Source: Bacteroidota bacterium (GTDB lineage: Bacteria; Bacteroidota; Bacteroidia; UBA4408). From it: a stretch of DNA of 64,000 bases. The stretch spans positions 124,001 to 188,000 of the forward strand of contig JADKHO010000004.1 in assembly GCA_016721765.1 (NCBI GenBank). Reading direction: 5' to 3'. Every line of letters starts with the position of its first letter. The first letter of the stretch is position 1. A program made the translations under genes and the position numbers. The notes under the pieces are model-generated. The model was not told the origin of the DNA. It did not search any database and worked only from the letters and a program-made list of their open reading frames with translations. Below, piece by piece: positions 33,770 to 44,900 of this stretch.

Positions 33770-34204
33770 ATGGACAAATTCATGCAACTTGCCATTGATG
33801 AGGCAAGACAAGGTTTAAAAGAAAACGGTATTCCTATTGGTTCTGTTTTGGTAAAGGATGGAAAACTAGTTGGACAAGGACACAACAAAAGAGTACAAGA
33901 CGGTGATCCTGTAACGCATGCCGAAATAGATTGTTTGCGCAATGCCGGTAGAATCGGCTCTTACCGAGGCACAACTTTATACTCCACACTTATGCCTTGC
34001 TATTTATGTGCAGGTGCCATAGTTCAATTTGGAATTAAAAAAGTATACGCAGGCGAATCCGAAACCTTTAGTGGAGCAAAGGAATTTATGGAGCAACATG
34101 GCGTGGAAGTAATAGATATGAATTTGGAAGATTGCAAAACTTTAATGAAAAACTTTATCGCTGAAAAGCCGGAGCTTTGGAATGAGGATATTGGGGTGGA
34201 TTGA
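33770..34204 (+). CDS. Cytosine deaminase of the yeast Fcy1 type (CDA fold)
   Basis: A 144-residue zinc enzyme predicted to deaminate cytosine to uracil. Zinc ligands are His in THAEID near residue 47 with the catalytic Glu, and the two Cys of MPCYLC near residues 76-79. What separates it from TadA and guanine deaminases is the overall resemblance to yeast Fcy1: ENGIPIGSVLVKDG, GQGHNKRVQDGDPVTHAEI, TTLYSTLMPCYLCAGAI, and the C-terminal IAEKPELWNEDIG, which matches the Fcy1 tail that closes the active site with Trp and Asp. The cognate-looking NCS1 permease is directly upstream. E. coli CodA is an unrelated amidohydrolase. Confidence 0.82.
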   Translation: MDKFMQLAIDEARQGLKENGIPIGSVLVKDGKLVGQGHNKRVQDGDPVTHAEIDCLRNAGRIGSYRGTTLYSTLMPCYLCAGAIVQFGIKKVYAGESETFSGAKEFMEQHGVEVIDMNLEDCKTLMKNFIAEKPELWNEDIGVD

Positions 34205-34330
34205 AGTTCTTCCACTGCTGCTAATTTCATTGTTAAATGATTTGCAATAATAGAAGAATAATAATTTGGTACATAGGGAATTACTCTCAATTAAATACTA
34301 ATTTTGTAAGACACCAAAATATTTCAGCGG

Positions 34331-37300
34331 ATGATAAAAAAATTACAATTGTTAATTTTTCTCCCTGCTTTTCTCTTTTGCAAATTTACTTCAGCTCAAT
34401 TTATTGTTCCTTATCAAGGTACCGACACAGTTTACACTTGCTCTGGAACACTGAAAGACAGAATAAATACACAATTCGGATATCTGGATGATGTAAATGG
34501 GACTTTGATTATATATCCTACAACTCCCGGATATAAAATAAAGCTCACTTTTTCTCAATTCAGTACAGATGACAATTCCGATTATCTTGAAATATGGAGT
34601 GGAATTGGAAATGGCGGACAGTTAATTGGAAAATATTTTTTCGCGAATTCACCAGGAACAGTTTACTCGGGTGATTCGAGTGGCGCAATTACGCTGCATT
34701 TTTTTACTGATTGGGAGTTAGGTGGTTTAGGATTTGAGGCTGCAATTGAATGCATAGCACCTTCTGCATTACCTGATTTATTTCTTTATAAAAATTTAGA
34801 ATCAAACCTCTACAACCAAGTAAGTTCTTACCAAATTTGCAACAATGGCAAAGATACCACAGCAATAAGTTGCCACACGTTTTTATCAACAGATGGCGTT
34901 TTAGATGGTGCAGACCTATTGTTAGAAATAGATAGCAATCTTAGCATTGGAGAAAATAAAAGCGCAATTTCTCCGATTTATAACTCTTATCCTCCCAATA
35001 TAGTTCCCGGAAATTATTATTCAATTATAAATATTGAAAATCAGAATGTAGTAACTGAGAATAATGAATCCAATAATACTATGGCGCTTCCTATCTTGAT
35101 AGATTCATCATTCATTGATTTGGTAGGAATTAATGTTTATACACAAGATCCGTTTTTAGCCGGTGATATGATTAGCGTAGAAGTAAGTGCCTATAATATG
35201 GGGAATAATGATTTGCATCAAAGTATAAATGTTGGAATTTATTTATCCTTGAATTATGACCTTGATGCTAATGATATAAAACTGGGCTCCCTTCCAATGC
35301 CGCGGCGCAGTAGTTTTTACTACAGCAACTATAATGTAACAAACAATAATTTATTAATACCGAACTCATTGTCTCCCGGTATCTATCAATTGATTGCTGT
35401 GATAGATGATAGTTTATTAATCACTGAGAGCAATGAGAAAAACAACAGTATACTCAGACCAATAACACTTGTTAAAAACAATATAGATTTGTACTTAAAC
35501 AAGGCAAGTATCAGCAAATTAAACACTGCACCCGGAGGAAATGTAAAAGTATCCTACTATCCGGTTCAGTTTGGAACGAATGCAAATCCGGGTTCTACTG
35601 ATAGCTATTACCTTTCGGTGGATAGTATTTTAGATGCTTCAGATATTCCTTTAACGAGCCAGTCTGCTTCTAATCCATATTGGGCAAAGAATGCAATTCT
35701 GCAAATTCCAAGTTCTGCTTTAACAGGTAATTATTATATCATCATTAAACTAGACGGCGCAAATGCCATTGCTGAAACGGATGAAAACAATAACACCTAC
35801 AGCATACACTTTAGCGTTGATACACCTTTTACTGACTTAAAATTTTATGCTCATCAAAGCGGCAACTACCGCTGCACAAATCTTCAGGGTTACGCTATAA
35901 CTACCACTTTTTACAATGCCGGAAATGTGCCGTTTGACAGTACAAGAGCAGGCTATTTTATTTCGCTCGACAAACAGTTAGATAGCACTGATAATTTAAT
36001 CACTTACAGAAAAGCCGCTCCCCTTCAATCTTTTGAAAAAACAGATGTTTCGCTTCTGAATTGGAGTATCCCCGGCTGGTTACCTTATGGCAAATATTAC
36101 ATTTTAACTGTGATTGATGCATTGGACAGTGTGCAAGAAACAAATGAATTCAACAATATTCTAGTGGATTCTATTTTAGTAGTAGCTCCTGAAAATGATT
36201 GGACGATAGATTCATATCAAACCAATATTCATAACACTATCAAAGCGGGAGATTCGATTAATGTAACAATTGTTCTAAGAAATTTGGAAAATCATGGACC
36301 CAATACCGGTTTTACAACAAATTATTATCTTTCAAAAAAGAGCCACATCGATACCAGTGCTACCTTACTTTTTTCATCTGCAACACAAGCTTTTCATTGG
36401 TTAAAAATACCAACAAATACACTTCCTGGAGTGTATTACTTTTTAGCTTATTGCGATTACGGAAATGTAATTGCTGAAACGAATGAAAACAATAATGAAG
36501 CGGCATTTCCGATATACGTTTATTCAGGAACACTCACCCACGATTCTATTCCAGATATGGGGCATGATACATTAACAACTTGTAATTCTTATCTTTCGGA
36601 TTATGATATCAATATCTCGAATGGAATATTGACAATTAATCCTGGCGTACCGGGAAATCATATTGCGATTCAGTCCATTGACCTATCGTATCTTATAAAC
36701 AAGTTTGACTTGTATGACGGGTCAGATACTTCGGCTCCTCTTATTGAAAAATTATCAGAAGAAAATCTGGATTACAGTGGAACTTATTATTCAACTAATT
36801 CAAGCGGCACACTCACCATTTTGTGCAATGGGCATTCCAGTTGGGAGTACAGTGCTTCTTATAGTGCACTCATTTCATGTGTTGATTCTGTTCCGGCATG
36901 CGACCTCGAATTGAAAACCAATTATTACAATTATAATAATAAAGCAAGACCGGGTGGGCAAGTGCGACTAATTTTTAGTGCACTCCACAATAAAGGTGGC
37001 TTTCCCGCTGCCTCCGCAAATGTTGGTTATTATTTTTCGATGGATGATACGCTCGACAGTTCCGATATTTTTTTAGACTCTACCAGCGTTGGAAAAATGA
37101 TAGGAGGCAAAAGCTTTCAGTTTGAAAAGTATGTTCAATTGCCGTTAACCTTAAGCAGTGGCCTCTACTATATTTTCGCAAAAACCGATTTTTCAAATGC
37201 AATACCTGAGCCAGATGAGCAGAACAATATAGCACGATTTACAATTCTTATAAATACAGCACTAAGTGATTTAGAACTAACCAACTTAACTTTTTCATCC

Positions 37301-39283
37301 ATCAACCTCACCAACTGTCCCTACTATATTAATTTCGATACTTACCTTAACAACAATGGTAACCTTACCGAAGATTCAAGTTGGGTCGGATTATTTCTTT
37401 CACCCGATAATCAACTTGACAGCACAGACACCTTTATTGGAAAACGTCACGTGGAATTGAACATTCCTGCAAATTCAATCCAGCAAATTTCGATTGGATT
37501 TAACGTGCCATTAACTATTGCTTCCGGAAATTATTTTGTATTTTCTGTAGCGGATTACACGCAAAGACTAAACGAATCAAACGAGTTAAATAATGCGGTG
37601 AGCTTTCCAATTCACCTAGCTCCGCGATACAGTGATTTGGTTACGCTTTCAGGAAATGTACTTTATTACAATTATAATAATTCAAAATTTTGCAGGATTG
37701 ATAATTTTGCATCTGCCGATGTTGGAAACTATCCTATTTATTCGGGCAAAACTGCAGTATACCTTTCTTCTGATTCATTATTCGACGCTGGAGATGTATT
37801 TCTTGACACCGTTTTTTCAATTAGTAATTCAACTTTTTATTTAGATTCCTTAGTCTCCCCGGGTAACTATTATCTAATTACCGAACTCGATTTTAGAAAT
37901 CAAGATCCCGAGTCAGATGAAACTAACAATTTGTTGGCAATGCCATTTATTGTTCCCGACACCAGCAATGATTTGGCTTTTTACTGGGTAGTTGATAAAA
38001 GGAAAACCTGTGTTGCCGGAAACGAAATCGGTGTTACCGGTATATATAAAAACAAATCGGCAAACCAACTTTCAAATCTCCAAGTTGGAGTTTATTTATC
38101 ATCTGATACATTGATTGATAGCGCTGACATAAAGTTACTAAGTACGCGCGGTAATTATTTTTTTGCGGGAATGCCGATTATACCCAGAGGAACCGTTCAA
38201 GGAAATTATTATTTGATTTTTAAAGTAGATGACAACGATAGCATTCCTGAAACTGATGAATCAAATAATAGTACCTATCTTCCACTCTATGTTTATCCTT
38301 CTCAGGTAGATTTAACTTTTAATACCACAACGCTTAGTAATTCTGCAGTAGCTGCAGGATACACACTAGTAGCAAATGCTGAAGTATATAACCACAGCAA
38401 TAATAAAGTAAAGAGCAGCAAAGTGGGCTTTTATTTATCGAACGACACTTTATTTGATACCGGTGATTTATTTCTGACTCATTCTTTTGATACACCTATT
38501 GAGGCCGGCTCATATTCCTATAAAAACACACAATTAACTATTCCATCAAGTACCACTAACGGCAATTACTTTATTTTGTTTTTTGTAGACGACAGCAGTC
38601 AGGTTAACGAAGATAATGAGAGCAATAATATTCGTGCTATTCCTATTATAATTGGTGCTCCAATTGTCGATTTAACTATTAAGGCACCATCGCTTTCAAA
38701 CATTTGGCTCCTTGCCGGAAGTATTATTAACAGCTCACTTTCAATTGAAAACCTAGGAAACATTTATTGTTCTTCCAGTAACCTAACTTATTTTTTTTCG
38801 AAAGATACATTGGTTGATTCACTTGATATTTTGCTTTCTGTGAAAGCAGGAAGTGCGTTAGCTGCAGGTGTTTCAGAAATACGAAATCAAGCAATTACTA
38901 TTCCAACACAAGCCGATACCGGAAATTACTTTATTTTGTTTATAGCTGATTATTCCGGATTACTAGCTGAGTCGAATGAGTTGAATAATAAAGGTTATGT
39001 AGCCATAAATATCAGCCTTGTCGGGATAAAAGAGCAGATCCCTGAGGAAGTCATAACCATCTCTCCAAATCCGTTTAGTTCAAAAATTAAAATTGAGTTC
39101 AGCAATAACTTCAAAAAATCAATTACTGTTTTTGACATAAGCGGAAGAATCATTTATCAAAAGAAAGAAATATTGGAAAGCTCTGGCGAAATTAGCACAG
39201 CAAACTGGGCCGAAGGAATTTATTTTATCGCTATTAAACAAAACCAAAAAGAAATCCGAAAAAAGCTAATTAAATTAAACTAA
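34331..39283 (+). CDS. Giant T9SS surface protein: CUB domains and eleven CARDB repeats
   Basis: A 1650-residue exported protein with signal peptide MIKKLQLLIFLPAFLFCKFT. A CUB-like domain (residues about 35-145; TPGYKIKLTFSQFSTDDNSD, YLEIWSG) comes first. Five CARDB (Ig-like cell-adhesion) repeats follow, then a second CUB-like domain (about 755-855, KFDLYDGSDTSAPLIEKL), then six more CARDB repeats. Each CARDB repeat opens with D-L, carries a GxYxSxDxxxDxxD-like strand and ends with ETDExNN. The last 75 residues are a T9SS type A sorting domain (ISPNPFSSKIKIEF to KKLIKLN). Probably adhesion to surfaces or polymers; no catalytic domain is visible. Confidence 0.85.
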   Translation: MIKKLQLLIFLPAFLFCKFTSAQFIVPYQGTDTVYTCSGTLKDRINTQFGYLDDVNGTLIIYPTTPGYKIKLTFSQFSTDDNSDYLEIWSGIGNGGQLIGKYFFANSPGTVYSGDSSGAITLHFFTDWELGGLGFEAAIECIAPSALPDLFLYKNLESNLYNQVSSYQICNNGKDTTAISCHTFLSTDGVLDGADLLLEIDSNLSIGENKSAISPIYNSYPPNIVPGNYYSIINIENQNVVTENNESNNTMALPILIDSSFIDLVGINVYTQDPFLAGDMISVEVSAYNMGNNDLHQSINVGIYLSLNYDLDANDIKLGSLPMPRRSSFYYSNYNVTNNNLLIPNSLSPGIYQLIAVIDDSLLITESNEKNNSILRPITLVKNNIDLYLNKASISKLNTAPGGNVKVSYYPVQFGTNANPGSTDSYYLSVDSILDASDIPLTSQSASNPYWAKNAILQIPSSALTGNYYIIIKLDGANAIAETDENNNTYSIHFSVDTPFTDLKFYAHQSGNYRCTNLQGYAITTTFYNAGNVPFDSTRAGYFISLDKQLDSTDNLITYRKAAPLQSFEKTDVSLLNWSIPGWLPYGKYYILTVIDALDSVQETNEFNNILVDSILVVAPENDWTIDSYQTNIHNTIKAGDSINVTIVLRNLENHGPNTGFTTNYYLSKKSHIDTSATLLFSSATQAFHWLKIPTNTLPGVYYFLAYCDYGNVIAETNENNNEAAFPIYVYSGTLTHDSIPDMGHDTLTTCNSYLSDYDINISNGILTINPGVPGNHIAIQSIDLSYLINKFDLYDGSDTSAPLIEKLSEENLDYSGTYYSTNSSGTLTILCNGHSSWEYSASYSALISCVDSVPACDLELKTNYYNYNNKARPGGQVRLIFSALHNKGGFPAASANVGYYFSMDDTLDSSDIFLDSTSVGKMIGGKSFQFEKYVQLPLTLSSGLYYIFAKTDFSNAIPEPDEQNNIARFTILINTALSDLELTNLTFSSINLTNCPYYINFDTYLNNNGNLTEDSSWVGLFLSPDNQLDSTDTFIGKRHVELNIPANSIQQISIGFNVPLTIASGNYFVFSVADYTQRLNESNELNNAVSFPIHLAPRYSDLVTLSGNVLYYNYNNSKFCRIDNFASADVGNYPIYSGKTAVYLSSDSLFDAGDVFLDTVFSISNSTFYLDSLVSPGNYYLITELDFRNQDPESDETNNLLAMPFIVPDTSNDLAFYWVVDKRKTCVAGNEIGVTGIYKNKSANQLSNLQVGVYLSSDTLIDSADIKLLSTRGNYFFAGMPIIPRGTVQGNYYLIFKVDDNDSIPETDESNNSTYLPLYVYPSQVDLTFNTTTLSNSAVAAGYTLVANAEVYNHSNNKVKSSKVGFYLSNDTLFDTGDLFLTHSFDTPIEAGSYSYKNTQLTIPSSTTNGNYFILFFVDDSSQVNEDNESNNIRAIPIIIGAPIVDLTIKAPSLSNIWLLAGSIINSSLSIENLGNIYCSSSNLTYFFSKDTLVDSLDILLSVKAGSALAAGVSEIRNQAITIPTQADTGNYFILFIADYSGLLAESNELNNKGYVAINISLVGIKEQIPEEVITISPNPFSSKIKIEFSNNFKKSITVFDISGRIIYQKKEILESSGEISTANWAEGIYFIAIKQNQKEIRKKLIKLN

Positions 39284-39342
39284 AATTATATTTGTAGTAC
39301 CAAAATCTCAATACTCATATCCCAATACTCAATACTAAAACA
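39284..39342 (+). repeat. Start-proximal repeat module before the dihydropyrimidinase gene
   Basis: CAAAATCTCAATACTCATAT and CCCAATACTCAATACTAAAA lie directly before the ATG, as at 29681-29747 and 25708-25755. The preceding 59-bp gap has no terminator. Confidence 0.7.
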
Positions 39343-40725
39343 ATGAGCACTCTTATAAAAAACGGCCGCATTATTACTGCATCTGAAGATTACATTGCAG
39401 ATATTTTTATTGAAGGTGAAACGATTTCCTGTATTGGAAAAAACCTCAACATGAAAGCCGATACCGTTATTGATGCAAGTGGATTACTTGTTATGCCGGG
39501 TGGAATTGACCCGCACGTGCATCTCGACATGCCCTTTATGGGAACCTTTTCGAGCGATGACTACAGCACCGGCACCAATGCTGCCTTGCATGGAGGCACT
39601 ACCATGGTGATTGATTTTATTTTGCAAACGCAAGGAAAGTCTTTGCACCATGCACTTGGCGAATGGCAAGGTCGTTCGAATGGAAATGCCTTTGGCGATT
39701 ATTCCTTTCACATGGCCGTGACCGATTTTAACGAAGAAACAAAAAAGGAAATCAAACAAATGGTGGAAGAGGAAGGAATCACTTCTTTCAAAACATTTAT
39801 GGCGTATAAAGGAGCCTTGATGATCGATGACCGCCAAATGGTTGGATTGATGGGTGAAGTAAAAAAATGCGGTGGCCTGGTAACTGTGCATGCAACCAAT
39901 GGCGACATGATTGATTTCTTAATTGCGAAGCACCGCAGCGAAGGTAAAATGGAACCGCTCTATCATTATTTATCCCAACCCGAAATTACCGAAGCTGAAG
40001 CCACCGGACGTTTTGCCGATATGGCCTTTCATACAGGTGTACCTGCTTATGTAGTGCACATGACCTGCGAAGGCGCTCTAAATCACATCCGCGATGCAGC
40101 GCGACGAAATCAGAAAGTATTTGTAGAAACCTGTATTCAATATTTATTACTAGATGCTTCGCTATACGAACAAAATTTTGATGGCGCCAAATATGTCATG
40201 AGTCCTCCTTTGCGGGAGAAGAAAGACCAAGCCAGTTTGTGGGCCGGAATTAATCAAGGAACTGTTCAAGTAGTGGCAACCGACCATTGTCCATTCATGT
40301 GGGAGCAAAAAAAGATGGGATTAAACGATTTTAGTAAAATTCCGAACGGCCATCCTGCCATTGAGCACCGTATGGAATTACTTTTTAGCGAGGGTGTAAA
40401 CAAAGGAAAAATTTCACTCAATAAATTTGTGGAGGTTACTAGCACCAATGCTGCTAAAATTTTTGGGATGTATCCCCGTAAGGGAACCATTGGAATTGGA
40501 AGTGATGCTGATTTAATTTTAGTTGACGCTGCTAAAAAACATACCTTATCCGTGAAAACACACCACATGAATGTGGATTATAGCGCTTATGAAGGAATGG
40601 AGCTCACCGGTAAATGCGAAACCGTTTTATTGCGCGGTGAAGTAGTGATAGAGAAAGGCGAAACCAAAGTTAAAAAAGGCTACGGAAAATTTATTAAACG
40701 TGGAAAAAGCTCTTTGGTGATTTAG
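39343..40725 (+). CDS. Dihydropyrimidinase / D-hydantoinase
   Basis: A 460-residue cyclic amidohydrolase opening dihydrouracil to N-carbamoyl-beta-alanine (or hydantoins to carbamoyl amino acids). Metal ligands are visible: GIDPHVHLD near residues 54-62, the Lys to be carboxylated in SFKTFMAYKG near residue 150, His in LVTVHATNG, His in YVVHMTCEGA, and Asp in VATDHCPF. The N- and C-terminal beta sandwich (LIKNGRII; GSDADLILVD) is complete. With the cytosine deaminase, NCS1 permease, aminotransferase and mmsA genes it fits reductive pyrimidine catabolism. N-carbamoyl-beta-alanine amidohydrolase is not in the window. Confidence 0.9.
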   Translation: MSTLIKNGRIITASEDYIADIFIEGETISCIGKNLNMKADTVIDASGLLVMPGGIDPHVHLDMPFMGTFSSDDYSTGTNAALHGGTTMVIDFILQTQGKSLHHALGEWQGRSNGNAFGDYSFHMAVTDFNEETKKEIKQMVEEEGITSFKTFMAYKGALMIDDRQMVGLMGEVKKCGGLVTVHATNGDMIDFLIAKHRSEGKMEPLYHYLSQPEITEAEATGRFADMAFHTGVPAYVVHMTCEGALNHIRDAARRNQKVFVETCIQYLLLDASLYEQNFDGAKYVMSPPLREKKDQASLWAGINQGTVQVVATDHCPFMWEQKKMGLNDFSKIPNGHPAIEHRMELLFSEGVNKGKISLNKFVEVTSTNAAKIFGMYPRKGTIGIGSDADLILVDAAKKHTLSVKTHHMNVDYSAYEGMELTGKCETVLLRGEVVIEKGETKVKKGYGKFIKRGKSSLVI

Positions 40726-40920
40726 TGAGATTTACCTAAAGTTTAATTCTGAGTATTTTTTGCCCTAAAGGAAAAATGTGCTCAATAAAATTTAATATAG
40801 CATAAAAAAAATAAAATTGCGCACTCTGCGCCTAATCTGCGTTCCCCGCGGTTATTAATTATATCAGCTTATTCTACTGATTTTTATTAATTCAAAAAAA
40901 TTTTCAGTTGCATTGCTCAT
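40726..40920. repeat. Convergent gap with one GC-rich repeat copy
   Basis: At 40816-40857, GCGCACTCTGCGCCTAATCT and GCGTTCCCCGCGGTTATTAA form an inverted copy of the GC-rich element seen three times in 18015-18486. The rest is AT-rich with no gene or terminator. Confidence 0.6.
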
Positions 40921-41904
40921 TTACAACCTTCCATTATCCTTCATCCAATCATAAGATTCCTGCACCGCATCACCTATTTCGCTTTGCTTAAGATGCAGCT
41001 CTCGCATGGCTTTTGAAGAATCATAGTAATGGCAATCACAAGCAATTTGTGCAAGCGGATAACTCACTTTGGGTTGATGTCCTGAAATTGATCCATAAGC
41101 AGAATTTAAAAGTCCGTAAAACTTTGCAAAAACAGATGGAATTTTTAAGCCAATTCTTTTGGAATGTGTTCGAGTAGAAATAATATCAAAGATTTCGTGA
41201 TAGGACAGATTCGAATTTCCAAGAATGTAACACTCACCTATTCTCCCCATTTTTAAAGCGTTTACAACAGCTTGCGCCACATCTTTTACATAAGCGTAAT
41301 TCCTACCACCGGTCGTAAAACCGGGAATTTCGTTTTTGCACACCGAAACAATCATGGCACCGGGCCCCGGATGAGAGTCATACGGGCCAAACATAAAACA
41401 TGGGTTTACAACTATGGCAGGTAGCTTCTTCTCCCGAACCGCATTCAAAATAAGTTGTTGCGCACTATATTTCGAATCCATATAATCCAAATTATACTTC
41501 GAACACAAGTAAGGTTTTGTTTCGTTACCCGGACTTTCTTTTGTTCCATAACCAAACGAATTAGCAGTTCCCACATATATTAATCTGCTAATTTTAAACT
41601 TTATGGCGGCATCAATAATTCGTTGAGTGCCTTCAACATTTATTTTCCAAGAATTTGGATTACGAGTAGGCCATACACTGGTACTGGCAGCGGCATGAAT
41701 AATAACATCACATCCTTCAACCGCCTTTTCGATGTCTGCCGTATTAAGCAAATCACCTTCATAGCGCTCTATCGGTAAGTTTTCCAAGGTAATTGTTTGA
41801 CGATTGGGAGTATGAAAAGCTCTCACTTCATATCCCTGCAAAAGCAATTCGCGTGTGATGTTACTGCCTAAAAATCCATCGGCACCGGTTAATAATACTT
41901 TCAT
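40921..41904 (-). CDS. NAD(P)-dependent epimerase/dehydratase-type extended SDR
   Basis: A 327-residue extended SDR with the nucleotide motif TGADGFLG at residues 7-14, DVIIHAAAS near 68, and the catalytic YMDSK near 156-160 (Tyr-x-x-x-Lys). The sequence is closest in style to dihydroflavonol-4-reductase/3-beta-HSD-like enzymes, which reduce ketones or oxidise sterols and sugars. It begins 18 bp after the 2211-residue protein gene on the same strand and is likely co-transcribed. Substrate unknown. Confidence 0.83.
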   Translation of the reverse strand: MKVLLTGADGFLGSNITRELLLQGYEVRAFHTPNRQTITLENLPIERYEGDLLNTADIEKAVEGCDVIIHAAASTSVWPTRNPNSWKINVEGTQRIIDAAIKFKISRLIYVGTANSFGYGTKESPGNETKPYLCSKYNLDYMDSKYSAQQLILNAVREKKLPAIVVNPCFMFGPYDSHPGPGAMIVSVCKNEIPGFTTGGRNYAYVKDVAQAVVNALKMGRIGECYILGNSNLSYHEIFDIISTRTHSKRIGLKIPSVFAKFYGLLNSAYGSISGHQPKVSYPLAQIACDCHYYDSSKAMRELHLKQSEIGDAVQESYDWMKDNGRL

Positions 41905-41922
41905 AGGTGCCCAATAGGCTTA

Positions 41923-44900
41923 TTATTTTCTGTTTACTTCTTTAATTGCATCCTCAATTTTCATTTTGTTACCCGCTTTAAATGCAACCACAAATGCATC
42001 CGGTAGGCCTTCCTGAATAACTTCGTCTTTCAAACTATTTGCAGAATTAATGTCTCTTAAGTTTCCAATGGTATAAATAGTTAAACTGTCGGAAGTTTGA
42101 TAATGATCAATTCCTCTGCTTGATAATTTTAGGAAAATTGCGGCAATTTCCAATGGAACCTCCGAGCGGAATACCCCGATTTGAACCTTAAATACAATGT
42201 CATTGTTTGCTTGATTTTTCAGGCCTTCAACAGGCAAAGCAATTTTTCCTTGCGTAGGATTTGCTGTCGCATTTTGCTTTTCAATTTTAATTGTTGGCAC
42301 AGCAGTATTTAAGCCGGTAATCTTTGCATTTGAATTGGTCTCCGGCATTTTGTTCAAGTTACTCGAAGTTGCAAATACCGCTTTGCCTTGCTCTGCTTCC
42401 ATTTTTTTAGCTTGCTCTACCGGAATTCTTGCACCGTTAAAATAAGTAGTCACAAACGCATCCTTTACACCAATTCCTACAATATTAGCTTTGGCTTGAG
42501 TGGCGATTTCGAGATTATCAAATATTCCTGAAGTATAACGATACAAGCCATTTGGTGTTCTTTCAAAATAAAGCGGTTGTATATTAAATAATTGATTGGC
42601 TAAAATGGGCTTAGAATAAACCCCAACCTGAACAGTATAAACCAATCCTTTTACTTCTTCAAAACTTACCGATGGTGCAACAGGACCACTTGGAATTTCT
42701 TCAACTTGCACCGGATTTGACTGACTGGATGCAGTTTCAGTTGATTTCACCTCCTGAATCGGAGTAGTTGTTTGTTGTTGAGTTGCCGCGCTATTTTCTT
42801 CGTTATTCAACTGCTCATTGCGCAATGCATTTCCTGCAAGGGTGGTGGATTCAGCTACAGGTTCCTCCTTTTTTGCTGCATTGTTATCCTGAACAGTATT
42901 AATAGGTGCTTTTACTAGAGGACCTGCATCAGCTATAAATTCATTCGCACAGGTTTTACCATCACGAATCATAGCAGTTGCTTCAGGAATCGAAATACGC
43001 TTACCATTGCAAAAAGCAACCACAAATGCATCCTTATATCCAATGGTGTTAATTTCTCTTTTTGCTCCATTCGCAGCTTCAAAATTTTTGAAATATCCTG
43101 CAGTATATCGAGTGATTCCGGTAGCCGAAGTTTCACCGCTAATAGGATCAAAACCTTTAAATAAATCTTGTGGAATTGGATTCCTAAAAGCACCAATTTG
43201 CACCTTAAATATAATTCCGGATGGCAATGTTGTATTAATTGGAATAGGATTATTCTTACTATAAATAGCTTTATTCACTTTCGTAAAAACTGCTTCCCGA
43301 ATTAATTCATTGCGCTCATTCACAACATTGGCTAATTGCGAAGTTGATGAACTTTGCTCGGGTGTTACCAAATCCTGATTGTTTACAATAAGTTTTTCCG
43401 CAGGAACCTCTTTTTGCGCAGTTTGTTTTTCAGTTGTAACAGCTAAGTCTGAAGCAGGAGTTTCTGCAACGCCATTCGATTTCTCTGTGTTACTATTTAC
43501 CGGAATGCCCACTAGTGCATCTTTAGGAACATCCTGCTTGATTTCTTTTGCAGTTTGAGTTGATGCAAGCGTTACAGAAGTTCTTGGCTCCTTGGTAGGC
43601 TTTTTATTGTTCATCACAGCAACGAGTTTGTCTTTGTCAGCTTCACTCAAGCGTGCAATGTATTTTGCGGCAGCACCCTTATTTTGTATGGAGGCCATAT
43701 TCAAGCCCTTTGCAGCGCGCATGCTGGAGTCAGATAATTGCTTATTTTGATTAGATACAAAAGTAGCCTCAGCTGCCTTTCCAATATAATTTTGCATTTG
43801 AATAGTGTCCGTCGCTTGAGATGCTTTAATAATAAACTCTTCAGCACGCAATGAATCATTAGTAGCCTGAACTTTCAGTTTTTCGGCCCTGCTGGTGTAA
43901 AAAGATGCCTGTTGCAAATTCTCGGTCGCTGCTACCAACAAGCCATTGTAGTAATTATAATAGGGTGAACTTACAATACTATCAAATTCTACTTTATCCA
44001 ATTTAATTGTACTTACCATTGTATCGGTAGGATAAACAAATGCCCGCGTGCGTTCCTCTTTCATTTCCTCACTCGGTTCGGATGAATTCTGAGCTAGCAG
44101 CGTCGATGAGCTCGTTTGAGTTTTAGTTGTATCCTTCGCAACACGAGCTGTTTCGGCTTGATCTACAGTATTCGTTTTCGCTGAAACGCTACTATCTGAA
44201 TTTGAAGATTTAGAAGCTGTTAACTGTGGTAAAGTATTAACAGGTGTAGTACTCGAAACAGGGTTTATTTTTTCTATTGCAGTTTCATCATTGTTCACAT
44301 TGCCATTGCTTGTTGAGGTGTTTAATGGAGTTGCTGCAGCAATCGGATTGGCTTGTGTGGATGCATATGCCTCCGGCTGAACTCCATAAGTAGTAAGTGC
44401 TCTGCGTTGTTTTTCAATTGCAGTTTTTTCAAGCTCCACAATTTTTTTCATTTCCAATTCCTTTACTGCAGCATCGGTAACTGACTTATTGAGTTCACTT
44501 TTTATGGAAGCTTCGTTGTAATAATAAGCCGCTTCAGCAACTAACATTTCAGCTCTAGAAACATTATCGTTATCAACACTTTTTGTGCTTTCGCTCACTC
44601 TTTTAAGCTGTGTGGTATTGTCATTGAATTCAACATTGTTGGCAACTGAATATGCTTTTAATGCATCTATTCGCTTTACATACATGCCCCTTTGCGTGCT
44701 GGCCAATTGTTCTTGCACTTTTTGTTTTGATGCAGAGTCAGAAGTTGTCACCAACACTTTTGTAAGCGAATCTTCCTCCACCTTCAATTGTGCTGCTTCT
44801 GCAGTAAGTCGCTCTGCTTTGCGCGCTTGCACTTTAGCTTGCTCTGTTACAAAATCATTTTCATACACTCCCTTAGTTTCATTATTGCTTTTCAAAGCAG

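Noticed and set aside
33770..34204. TadA tRNA adenosine deaminase
   Set aside because: The C-terminal lid and length match yeast-type cytosine deaminase, and it follows a nucleobase permease; TadA-specific features are not seen.
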